Source: Rhodococcus sp. (in: high G+C Gram-positive bacteria) (GTDB lineage: Bacteria > Actinomycetota > Actinomycetes > Mycobacteriales > Mycobacteriaceae). Taken from it: 64,000 bases of DNA. Numbering within the stretch: position 1 is the stretch's first letter; each line of letters opens with the position of its first letter. Below the pieces are notes generated by a model. That model had not been told where the DNA came from. It made no database searches and was given only the letters and a program-made list of their open reading frames with translations. Both the position numbers and the translations under genes were made by a program. Shown here one piece after another: positions 39,659 through 47,579 of this stretch. The DNA lies in assembly GCF_023264675.1 (NCBI RefSeq), contig NZ_JAHFVG010000022.1, positions 1-64,000 of the forward strand, written 5' to 3'.

Positions 39659-40897
39659 ATGACTACCACCGACACCACAGCCGTACGTGCCTCGCCGAGC
39701 GCCGTGCTCATCGGCGTGCTTGCCCTGCTCACCGCCGTCCCGCCTCTTGCAACCGACATGTATCTGCCCGGGTTCCCCGCCATGGCGACCGAACTCGACA
39801 CCTCGGCCAGCAGCATCCAACTGACACTGACGACCTTCCTGATCGGTTTGGCTCTCGGCCAGTTGGTCATCGGTCCGCTGTCGGACAAGCTCGGCCGCCG
39901 AGTTCCGCTGATCGTCGGCGCCGTCGTCTGCCTGGCGGCAGGTGCCGCAGCGGCGCTTGCACCCTCGATCGAATTCCTCATCGGCGCTCGGTTCGTGCAG
40001 GGATTCGCCGGCGCAGCGGGGGTCGTGCTCTCGCGCGCGATCATCGCCGATCGCACGAAGGGCAGCCAATCCGCGAAGCTCTTCGGCCTCATGATGATCA
40101 TCGGTGGCGTCGCCCCCGTCATCGCCCCCTTGATCGGCGGAGCGGTCGTGGACTCGATCGGTTGGCGCGGTGTCTTCTGGATCATCACGGCTCTGACGGC
40201 GGTCATGCTGGTGTGCGCCATCTCGTTCGTCCCCGAATCGCTTGCCCGCGAGGATCGACGCGACGGCGGTCTGTCCGACATGATCGAGGGCATCGGGACC
40301 GTGGTGCGCAATCCGCGCTACGTCGCCTACACCCTGACGTTCACGTTCGCCTTCAGCGTCATGTTCGCCTACATCTCGGCGTCACCGTTCGTTCTGCAGA
40401 ACATGCTCGGCCTGTCCGCGGGGCAGTATTCGGCGGCATTCGCGGTCAACGCCCTCGGTCTGATGATCGGCAGCGCAGTCACCGCGAAGCTCGCCGACCG
40501 AATTTCATTGCACCGCATGATGTCGGCTGGAATCGGCGCCATCGTGGTGACCACGACCCTGCTGCTGATTCTGGGTATCGTGGGTATCAGCCTGTGGCCG
40601 ACGCTGATCCTGCTGTTCCTCACTTTGCTCAGCCTCGGATTCGTCTACGCGAACGCAACGAGCCTCGCCGTCGCCCAGGTTCCTCATCTCGCCGGCACCG
40701 GCTCCGCAGTACTCGGGGCACTCCAATTCGGCCTTGCCGCAATCATTTCGCCCCTCGTGGGCCTCGGCGGCGAGGACACCGCGATACCGATGGTGACCGC
40801 CATGTTCGTCGGAGCTCTCGTTGCCGCCGCTGCCTGCATTCGAGCAAGCCGGGTCACCGCATCACAGCGCAAAGATATGGACCCGGCGTCCCTATGA
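39659..40897 (+). CDS. Bcr/CflA-type MFS drug exporter
   Basis: A 412-aa transporter with 12 predicted helices, ATG 39659 (an in-frame ATG 39641 overlaps the operator). Signatures are LATDMYLPGFPAMATELDTS after helix 1 (Bcr/CflA-typical DMYLP), LVIGPLSDKLGRRVPL (motif A) and a motif C region in VAPVIAPLIGGAVVDSIGWR. Related proteins export bicyclomycin, chloramphenicol or other drugs. Regulation by the divergent MarR protein is inferred. Confidence 0.92.
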   Translation: MTTTDTTAVRASPSAVLIGVLALLTAVPPLATDMYLPGFPAMATELDTSASSIQLTLTTFLIGLALGQLVIGPLSDKLGRRVPLIVGAVVCLAAGAAAALAPSIEFLIGARFVQGFAGAAGVVLSRAIIADRTKGSQSAKLFGLMMIIGGVAPVIAPLIGGAVVDSIGWRGVFWIITALTAVMLVCAISFVPESLAREDRRDGGLSDMIEGIGTVVRNPRYVAYTLTFTFAFSVMFAYISASPFVLQNMLGLSAGQYSAAFAVNALGLMIGSAVTAKLADRISLHRMMSAGIGAIVVTTTLLLILGIVGISLWPTLILLFLTLLSLGFVYANATSLAVAQVPHLAGTGSAVLGALQFGLAAIISPLVGLGGEDTAIPMVTAMFVGALVAAAACIRASRVTASQRKDMDPASL

Positions 40898-40912
40898 CGT
40901 GAGCTGAGAGGT

Positions 40913-41632
40913 TCACGGCTGGAACTGGGCCAGAGCCTCCACGAGTTCCGCCTCGACCGCAGCCTTGTCCAGCCCGAGACCGGACAGAACTCCCTGCCCG
41001 TCCTCGAACTCGAGCAGTGCCAGAAGGATGTGTTCGGTACCGATGTAGTTGTGGCCGAGGCGCAACGCCTGCCGAAAGGTCAGTTCGACGACCTTCTTCG
41101 ACTCGGCGTCGTACGGCACGAGCGCCGGGAGTTCCGACGCCGCCGACGGCAGCAGTGCAGTGACCGCCTCGCGCACCGACTGCTCGGTTCGGCCGTGAGA
41201 GAGCACGAGCTTCGAACCGAGCGACTCGGTGTCGCCGAGCATGCCGAGAACGAGGTGGGCCGGGGTGATTTCGGCGTTTCGCGCGGCGTGGGCTTCGTTC
41301 TGCGAACCCACCATCACGTTCTTGGCGCGGGGGGTGAATCGCTTGAACCCCTCGCTCGGGTCCATCGGCGATTCGGATCCCTTGGCGACGAAGCGCTTCT
41401 GGGCAGCTTGCTTCGACACACCCATACTTCGTCCGATGTCGGTCCACGATGCGCCGCTGCGCCGAGCCTGATCGACGAAATGCCCGATCAGATGATCGGC
41501 GAGATCGCCGAGCGAATCTGCCGCGATGACGGCGTCGGACAGTTGCTCCAGTTCGTTGTCGTGCACTTTCTTGATGGCGTCGATCAGGTCGTCGAGGCGG
41601 ACTGGGACGGACACTTTCGTAGGCTCGGTCAT
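40913..41632 (-). CDS. HTH plus Clp N-terminal (ClpC-like R) domain regulator
   Basis: A 239-aa protein. An N-terminal helical part carries a helix-turn-helix ASWTDIGRSMGVSKQAAQKR (about residues 61-80). After a linker come two Clp-N repeats (about 96-235): FTPRAKNVMVGSQNEAHAAR, ITPAHLVLGMLGD, then VVELTFRQALRLGHNYIGTE and HILLALLEFEDGQG. There is no AAA+ ATPase domain, so it is not a chaperone. Clp-N domains bind peptides or adaptor proteins, so it may be a regulator that senses damaged protein or competes for ClpC substrates. Three GTTGACG half-sites precede the gene. Confidence 0.86.
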   Translation of the reverse strand: MTEPTKVSVPVRLDDLIDAIKKVHDNELEQLSDAVIAADSLGDLADHLIGHFVDQARRSGASWTDIGRSMGVSKQAAQKRFVAKGSESPMDPSEGFKRFTPRAKNVMVGSQNEAHAARNAEITPAHLVLGMLGDTESLGSKLVLSHGRTEQSVREAVTALLPSAASELPALVPYDAESKKVVELTFRQALRLGHNYIGTEHILLALLEFEDGQGVLSGLGLDKAAVEAELVEALAQFQP

Positions 41633-41645
41633 GCGTCAACCATAG

Positions 41646-41680
41646 GTTGACGTGTCTCGATCGTCAACTATTGGTTGACG
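41646..41680. promoter_or_regulatory. Operator of three GTTGACG half-sites
   Basis: GTTGACG (41646-41652), its reverse complement CGTCAAC (41662-41668) and GTTGACG (41674-41680) form two inverted repeats sharing the middle half-site. They lie within 50 bp upstream of the HTH/Clp-N gene and end 11 bp into the downstream end of the DUF1801 gene. Confidence 0.65.
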
Positions 41681-42063
41681 ATCTTGCTCCATGCTCGAAC
41701 GATCCACGCCACGTCCGCCGCCTTCTCGTTCACCGCCGCCGAATCCACGAACTCGGCGGTCGCCCGGATGTCGGAGCGCCAGGAAAGCAGGCCGGTGCTG
41801 TCCTGCAGCACCGGCGCCCCCTTCGTGTCCTCCCGAACCTCGGTGCCCGTGTGAAACACCACAAGCACCGGCTTTCCCGGGCGGACCGACAACGTGATGC
41901 AGTCGCGACCGTCGAGCGCGTAGCTCGGGGAGTTCCATTTGATCCCCTCCGTCAGCGCCGGTCCGGCCTTCGACATCACTGCGCGAAGCGCTTCGACCGT
42001 CCCTCTCGGTCCTGCCTCTTGCGCATCGAGAAACGCCTGAACCGAGGCGAACGGTCGACTCAC
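41668..42063 (-). CDS. DUF1801 domain protein
   Basis: A 131-aa protein, start GTG 42063 (VSRPFASVQAFLDAQEA). DUF1801 (YdhG-like) signature: LRAVMSKAGPALTEGIKWNSPSYALDG, then ITLSVRPGKPVLVVFHTG. The family is small, alpha-beta and uncharacterised. Preceded by the DUF6069-type membrane gene with 7 bp between them. Confidence 0.82.
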   Translation of the reverse strand: MSRPFASVQAFLDAQEAGPRGTVEALRAVMSKAGPALTEGIKWNSPSYALDGRDCITLSVRPGKPVLVVFHTGTEVREDTKGAPVLQDSTGLLSWRSDIRATAEFVDSAAVNEKAADVAWIVRAWSKIVNQ

Positions 42064-42070
42064 GGAGTGA

Positions 42071-42520
42071 TCACGCCTCGCCGGCGGCGGTAATTCCCCG
42101 GTGCATCGCTTCCAGCCCCGCGGGAACCACCACGGCGATGACCACGTGCATGAGCGAGAGCGCAGCGGTGCTCGCGGCATCGAAGTCGGCGGCAACCGTC
42201 ATCGCAATCGTGGCGAGTGGCGCGACGAAACCGATCACCTGCGCGATTCTCACGATCGGGAGCCAGCGCAAGGACACCAGCGCCGCAATACCCATTCCCA
42301 CCATCATCGGCACCACGGTCAACATCACCACACCGCCGGGAGCAACAGCCATCGTCGTTCCGGCGTCGGTGAGCTCGAACGTTGCGCCGGCAGCGAGTCC
42401 GATCAGCCAGAGGACAAGGTTCACCACCAGCGCGAACAGCGTCGAGAAGAGAACAGCGCGAGGACGACTCAGAGTGACGCCGGACAGTGTGCGCGGCGGT
42501 GAAAACGTGTGTTCGGTCAT
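42071..42520 (-). CDS. Four-helix membrane protein (DUF6069-like)
   Basis: A 149-aa protein starting at ATG 42520. Four hydrophobic helices are visible: AVLFSTLFALVVNLVLWLIG, VMLTVVPMMVGMGIAALVSL, IAQVIGFVAPLATIAMTVAA and SLMHVVIAVVVPAGLEAM. This matches the DUF6069 layout; function unknown. Probably co-transcribed with the DUF1801 gene. Confidence 0.78.
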   Translation of the reverse strand: MTEHTFSPPRTLSGVTLSRPRAVLFSTLFALVVNLVLWLIGLAAGATFELTDAGTTMAVAPGGVVMLTVVPMMVGMGIAALVSLRWLPIVRIAQVIGFVAPLATIAMTVAADFDAASTAALSLMHVVIAVVVPAGLEAMHRGITAAGEA

Positions 42521-42701
42521 GGTCGACTCCAGATGTTCGCTGAGGAATTTGCGCGGTCTCCAGGGTCGACTCGCCGACACCGAAAAACTAATCGTGCGCT
42601 GTCCCCAGCAAAGTTGGGCCTTCCTGCAGTAATCTCGCCGGAGAGCGAATCTGACGAGCGGTTCGTGTACGACACTGCGGCAGCGACAAGGGGGGCCTTC
42701 G

Positions 42702-44951
42702 ATGGATACGGAGGTCCAACCGATCCACCGTGTGCTCGCCAGTGCTCCCCGATTCGTGGCGATGGCCTCCGTCGTCGTGGCTACGAGCGTGGTTTTCTAC
42801 ATCGGCGGCAGCTCCATCCGCTCGGTCGTCCTCGCGATGTTCGCGCTCGTATCGGTCGTGGCGATCAGCGTCGGCATCCGCCGGTTCAAGCCCGCAGACT
42901 CGACGTCGTGGTGGTGCCTGTTCGGCGCCGCGGCAATGTTCCTCATCGGAGTCGGACTGCGCGGCGACCCGACGATGTATCCCGTCGGCGTCACGGCGCT
43001 CTCCAACGCACTGACGCTCTCCGGCTACGCCCTCATCGGCACAGCTCTTGCGCGCTGGATCCTCGAACGGAGATCCCGCGACGACCTCACCCCGCTGATC
43101 GACGCGGGCCTCATTGCACTCGGCGGCTTGTTCCTGTCGTGGGTATGGCTGATCTCCCCGCTGCTGAGCAGCAACATATCCACCGTGGTCGCTGTCATGA
43201 ACGGCCTGTATCCGGCGATCGACGCCGGAATGATCACGCTCGTCCTCTACCTGTTGATCTCCTCGGAGCGCCGCAATCGATCGCTTCGCCTGCTCCTGGT
43301 GACACTGGTGTCGATCCTGGTCGGCGACGTCGCCTACGCGTTCTTCCTCTCGCGTGATTCATCGATCTCGCCTGGATTGCTCGACGGCATCTACATCCTC
43401 GGGTACGCCTCGCTTGCGCTCGCTGCCCTCGATCCGCACATGGCAACGATGGCTCATCGCCATCGCGCTGCTCCGCGGCACCGTCGACGACGAGTCGCGT
43501 TCGTCATCGTGATGTTGGCCGTCTGCGCCGCGATTCTGGTGCTTGGATCGGCCGCATCCACCGCGGATCTCATCGTCAGATCGTCGCTGCTGTCGGCAAT
43601 TCTCGTCGGCAGCTCACTGCGCGGCGAGCGTGCGATGAGCCTCATGGAACGAAGCGAGGACGACGCGCGCTACCGAGCCGCGCACGATGCGCTCACCGGG
43701 CTCCCCAACCGGACGATGCTCCCGTACCAGTTCGGGCGCCTGGCGTCGTTGGACACCGTCGGCCGAATCTTCATCCTGTTCGTCGACCTCGACAACTTCA
43801 AGATGATCAACGACTCCTACGGCCACCGCGTCGGCGACGAGATGATCGCTGCGGCCGCACACCGCATTCGGTCCACCGTCCGGCCGTCGGACACCGTCGT
43901 CCGCTATGCAGGTGACGAATTCATCGTGATCGGCCGTTGCACGCGACCCGAGGTCGAAGAATTGGCACGATCGTTGATCGACCGAATCGCCGAGCCGTTC
44001 ATTCTCAGCGCTGCCAGCGCCTACATCACCGCATCGGTGGGAATCGCGGCGACGGAGAGCCGAAGCCGCGAGCTCGACGACCTCATCCGCGAAGCCGACA
44101 CCGCGATGTACCACGCCAAATCACAGGGCGCCTCGCGATACGCGTTCTTCGACGAATCGCTTCGTGCATCCTCGACGGCCGCCATCGAAACCGCAACGGC
44201 TCTGCGCGGCGCCGTCCGCCGCGGCGAGCTCGAGGTGCACTACCAGCCCATCGTCATGACCTCCACTCGCGACACCGTCGTGTACGAGGCACTCGTGCGA
44301 TGGAATCACGGTGGACGACTTCGCAACCCGGGCGAATTCGTCGGGATCGCGGAATCGACCAATCTGATCGGTGAAATCGGCAACGAGGTACTGCGTACTG
44401 CGCTGCGCGACCTCGCCATCCTTCGCGAAGCCGGGCAAGACGTCACGATGTCGGTCAACATCTCGCCGATTCAGCTGCGCGACGATTCGCTCCCCGGGAT
44501 CGTCGCCGAACTCCTTCTCGATTCAGGGCTTCAGGGCTCCGACCTTGCTCTCGAAGTCACCGAGACCGCACTGATCGACGATGTGTTCGCTGCCAAGCGA
44601 ATCCTCGACCGACTCGCCGCGATGGACGTGCTCATCGTCCTCGACGATTTCGGAGTCGGCTACTCGTCGCTGAGCCGACTGCGCGAACTTCCCATTGCCC
44701 TTCTCAAGATCGACCGCTCGTTCATCTCGGAGATCGGCCGAACCGAAGGCGGCGACTCGCTGGTCAGCGCGATCACCGCAATGGCACGAGCCCTCCCGGT
44801 CTCCATCGTCGCCGAGGGTGTCGAGACCGAGCAGCAGGCTCACGCGATCGAGGCACTGCACTGCAGGTTCGCCCAGGGTTATCTGTACGGGCGACCCGCG
44901 CCGCTCGAGCACTGGCTCAAGCAGGGCGCGCAGTCCGCCGCGCTGCGGTAG
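42702..44951 (+). CDS. GGDEF-EAL cyclic-di-GMP turnover protein (second copy)
   Basis: A 749-aa protein with about nine membrane helices in residues 1-310. The GGDEF domain starts AAHDALTGLPNRTMLPYQF, and its site reads AGDEF (residues 403-407), an allowed variant. The EAL domain has Glu529-Ala-Leu and all canonical residues: MSVNISPIQL, LEVTETALIDD, DDFGVGYSSLSRL, KIDRSFI, AEGVETE and FAQGYLYG. Loop 6 (DDFGVGYSS) is canonical, so phosphodiesterase activity is likely. The architecture matches membrane-sensor dual-domain proteins known in rhodococci and mycobacteria. Confidence 0.93.
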   Translation: MDTEVQPIHRVLASAPRFVAMASVVVATSVVFYIGGSSIRSVVLAMFALVSVVAISVGIRRFKPADSTSWWCLFGAAAMFLIGVGLRGDPTMYPVGVTALSNALTLSGYALIGTALARWILERRSRDDLTPLIDAGLIALGGLFLSWVWLISPLLSSNISTVVAVMNGLYPAIDAGMITLVLYLLISSERRNRSLRLLLVTLVSILVGDVAYAFFLSRDSSISPGLLDGIYILGYASLALAALDPHMATMAHRHRAAPRHRRRRVAFVIVMLAVCAAILVLGSAASTADLIVRSSLLSAILVGSSLRGERAMSLMERSEDDARYRAAHDALTGLPNRTMLPYQFGRLASLDTVGRIFILFVDLDNFKMINDSYGHRVGDEMIAAAAHRIRSTVRPSDTVVRYAGDEFIVIGRCTRPEVEELARSLIDRIAEPFILSAASAYITASVGIAATESRSRELDDLIREADTAMYHAKSQGASRYAFFDESLRASSTAAIETATALRGAVRRGELEVHYQPIVMTSTRDTVVYEALVRWNHGGRLRNPGEFVGIAESTNLIGEIGNEVLRTALRDLAILREAGQDVTMSVNISPIQLRDDSLPGIVAELLLDSGLQGSDLALEVTETALIDDVFAAKRILDRLAAMDVLIVLDDFGVGYSSLSRLRELPIALLKIDRSFISEIGRTEGGDSLVSAITAMARALPVSIVAEGVETEQQAHAIEALHCRFAQGYLYGRPAPLEHWLKQGAQSAALR

Positions 44952-44954
44952 CGT
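44949..44954 (+). promoter_or_regulatory. Candidate -10 element overlapping a stop codon
   Basis: TAGCGT contains the TAG stop of the GGDEF-EAL gene and ends 7 nt before GTG 44962, the expected spacing for a leaderless gamma-glutamyltransferase mRNA. Confidence 0.45.
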
Positions 44955-44961
44955 CTGGCCG

Positions 44962-46899
44962 GTGGGCCCGAAACGATGGACCGTAGCTGCCTGTGCTCTG
45001 GTGCTGATTCCGATCACAGCATGCGGGCAATCCGACGACGACGCCGATGCGCAGGCGTGCCTGACCGGGGGTACCTCGGCTTCGGCCGCCACGTCGACCG
45101 CCGGCACTGACCGAACGGGCAGCAGCGACGGAACGGGCAGCGGCGACATAGCGACCAATCCCGAAATAGCTACGGGCTATCGATCGGGCATGGAACCCGT
45201 CGATACCGCGAACTATGCCGTCTCGACGGCGAACCCGGTGTCGACCAAGGCCGCGTGCGACGTTCTGCGCGACGGGGGAACGGCGGCCGATGCACTCATC
45301 GCCGCACAGACCGTGCTCGGCTTGGTCGAACCGCAGTCTTCCGGCATCGGCGGCGGCGCCTTCCTGCTCTACTACGATGCAGCCTCGGGCGATGTGCAAG
45401 CGTACGACGGCCGAGAGGTGGCACCCGCCGCCGCTACCGGTGACTATCTGCGGTGGATCGACGACACCGATCGGACTGTGCCGCAGCCGGATGCACGATC
45501 GAGTGGACGATCCATCGGGGTACCGGGTGTGCTGCGAATGCTGGAGCAGGCGCACACCGAGCACGGCAAGCAGGACTGGTCGACACTGTTCCAACCTGCA
45601 GTGTCCATAGCCGACGACGGATTCGCGATCAGTCCGCGCATGGCGCAGTCCATCGCCGAGTCGGCCCCGAAGTTGGCGCTCGATCCCGAGTCGAAGGACT
45701 ATTTCCTCGAACCGGACGGAACCCCGAAATCCGCGGGTACCGTCCTGAACAATCCGTCGATGTCGAAGACACTGTCCACCATCGCATCCGGCGGCGCCGA
45801 CGCGTTCTACACCGGCGACATCGCTGCGGCCATCGTCGAGAAGACCTCCGACACCACTGCCGGGCGCACACCCGGTCTGATCACTCTCGACGACCTGGCG
45901 GGGTACGAGGCACGCACACGAACCGCCATCTGCACGCCGTACCGCGGCAGCGACATCTGCGGGATGCCAGGGCCGTCGTCGGGCGGCATCGCCGTCGCCT
46001 CGACGCTGGGCATTCTCTCGAACTTCGACCTCGCGCGCTATGCACCGTCCGCCATGGACGCGAACGGCGGAACCCCGAGTGCCGAGGGCGTACACCTGAT
46101 CTCGGAGGCCGAGCGACTTGCTTACGCGGACAGAGATTTCTACGTTGCCGATCCGGATTTCGTACCGCTTCCCGGAGGATCTCCCGATGCCCTCCTCGAC
46201 CAGAAGTACCTGGCCGAGCGAGCCGCTCTGATCGATCCACAACGCAGCATGGGTACAGCCGTCCACGGCGATTTCGGGCCGGTACAGTTCGCGTCGTCCA
46301 CCGACCCCGAGCACGGCACAAGCCATATCTCCATCGTCGACAGCTACGGCAACGCTGCGTCGATGACCACCACCGTCGAGTCGGCATTCGGCTCGTTCCA
46401 CATGGTCGACGGCTTCCTGCTCAACAACCAGCTCACCGACTTCTCCGCCGAACCCGCAGCGCCGGACGGCACTCCGCTCGCCAACCGCGTCGAACCGGGC
46501 AAGCGCCCACGAAGTTCGATGGCGCCGACGCTGGTGTTCGACACCGCCGACGACGGCACACGCGGCGACCTCTCCCTCGTCGCCGGGTCACCGGGTGGAT
46601 CGGTGATCATTCAGTTCGTCGTCAAAACGCTCGTCGGGATTCTCGACTGGGGCATGAACCCGCAGCAGGCCGTGTCGATGGTGGACTTCGGTGCCGCCAA
46701 TTCGCCCTCCACCAATTACGGCGGCGAGCATCCCAACGTCACGGGCCCGGACGATCCCGTCGTGAAGCAGTTGGAGCAGTGGGGACACCAGGTGTCGACG
46801 GCAGATCAGTCGAGCGGACTCAGTGCGCTGCAACGAACCGGCGACGGCTGGACCGGCGGCGCGGATCCGCGCCGCGAAGGCATCGTGCTCGGCGGCTAG
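44962..46899 (+). CDS. ggt: Gamma-glutamyltransferase, predicted lipoprotein
   Basis: A 645-aa precursor. GTG 44962 gives a lipoprotein signal (PITAC, Cys21); the open frame extends upstream into the GGDEF-EAL gene but is not family-like there. The autoprocessing nucleophile is Thr453 in HGTSHISIVD, giving large and small subunits. GSPGGSVIIQF forms the oxyanion region, and GQTSGIGGG-type sequence appears as SSGIGGGAFLLYY. The enzyme cleaves gamma-glutamyl bonds of glutathione or analogues outside the membrane. It is convergent with kdpE (4-bp overlap). Confidence 0.93.
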   Translation: MGPKRWTVAACALVLIPITACGQSDDDADAQACLTGGTSASAATSTAGTDRTGSSDGTGSGDIATNPEIATGYRSGMEPVDTANYAVSTANPVSTKAACDVLRDGGTAADALIAAQTVLGLVEPQSSGIGGGAFLLYYDAASGDVQAYDGREVAPAAATGDYLRWIDDTDRTVPQPDARSSGRSIGVPGVLRMLEQAHTEHGKQDWSTLFQPAVSIADDGFAISPRMAQSIAESAPKLALDPESKDYFLEPDGTPKSAGTVLNNPSMSKTLSTIASGGADAFYTGDIAAAIVEKTSDTTAGRTPGLITLDDLAGYEARTRTAICTPYRGSDICGMPGPSSGGIAVASTLGILSNFDLARYAPSAMDANGGTPSAEGVHLISEAERLAYADRDFYVADPDFVPLPGGSPDALLDQKYLAERAALIDPQRSMGTAVHGDFGPVQFASSTDPEHGTSHISIVDSYGNAASMTTTVESAFGSFHMVDGFLLNNQLTDFSAEPAAPDGTPLANRVEPGKRPRSSMAPTLVFDTADDGTRGDLSLVAGSPGGSVIIQFVVKTLVGILDWGMNPQQAVSMVDFGAANSPSTNYGGEHPNVTGPDDPVVKQLEQWGHQVSTADQSSGLSALQRTGDGWTGGADPRREGIVLGG

Positions 46900-47579
46900 A
46901 CGAGCCGGTAGCCCATGCCCGTCTCGGTCAGCAGGTGCCGCGGATGCGAGGGGTCGTCTTCGAGTTTCTGGCGTAGCTGACCGAGATAGATGCGCAGGTA
47001 GTGCGTCTCGCGCTCGTGCCGTGGCCCCCACACGGTCTGCAGTATCTCCCGCTGCGACACCAACTTTCCGCGATTGCGCGCCAGCAACTCGAGCACGCCC
47101 CATTCGGTGCGGGTGAGGTGTACGTTCTCGCCGCGGCGGGTGACGGTCTTGGATGCCAGGTCGATGGTGAACGAATCCGTCTCCACCACAGCCTCGCCCG
47201 CCGCGTGCGGGCCGCGGCGCAGCGCTGCACGAAGCCGAGCCAACAGCTCGTCCATCCCGAAGGGCTTGGTGACGAAATCGTCCGCCCCGGCATCGAGCGC
47301 CTCGACCGTGTCCGCGGAATCGGTTCTCGCCGAGAGCACCACGATCGGAACATCGGTCCACCCTCGAAGTCCGGCGATCACGTCGATCCCGTCGAAATCC
47401 GGCAGACCGAGATCGAGGAGAACGATCTCCGGGTGAAAGTTCGCAGCACTACGCAGCGCCTCGGCGCCGGACGCTGCCGTCGCCACTTCGTAGCCGCGAA
47501 CGTTGAGATTGATCCGAAGCGCACGCACGATCTGCGGTTCGTCGTCGACGACGAGGATGCGGATCTTCGGTGCCGTCAC
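46896..47579 (-). CDS. kdpE: KdpE response regulator
   Basis: A 227-aa OmpR/PhoB-type regulator. The receiver has VVDDEPQ, phosphoacceptor Asp56 in VLLDLGLPDFDG, the Thr/Ser position in LSARTDSAD and Lys in VTKPFGMDEL. The winged-helix C-terminal domain has HLTRTEWGVLELLARNRG and HYLRIYLGQLRQKLEDDP. It activates kdpFABC on K+ limitation after phosphorylation by KdpD. It overlaps kdpD by 4 bp. Confidence 0.95.
   Translation of the reverse strand: MTAPKIRILVVDDEPQIVRALRINLNVRGYEVATAASGAEALRSAANFHPEIVLLDLGLPDFDGIDVIAGLRGWTDVPIVVLSARTDSADTVEALDAGADDFVTKPFGMDELLARLRAALRRGPHAAGEAVVETDSFTIDLASKTVTRRGENVHLTRTEWGVLELLARNRGKLVSQREILQTVWGPRHERETHYLRIYLGQLRQKLEDDPSHPRHLLTETGMGYRLV

Noticed and set aside
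44917..46401. A 494-codon minus-strand frame opposite the gamma-glutamyltransferase
   Set aside because: Shadow of a clearly identified gene with intact catalytic Thr453.
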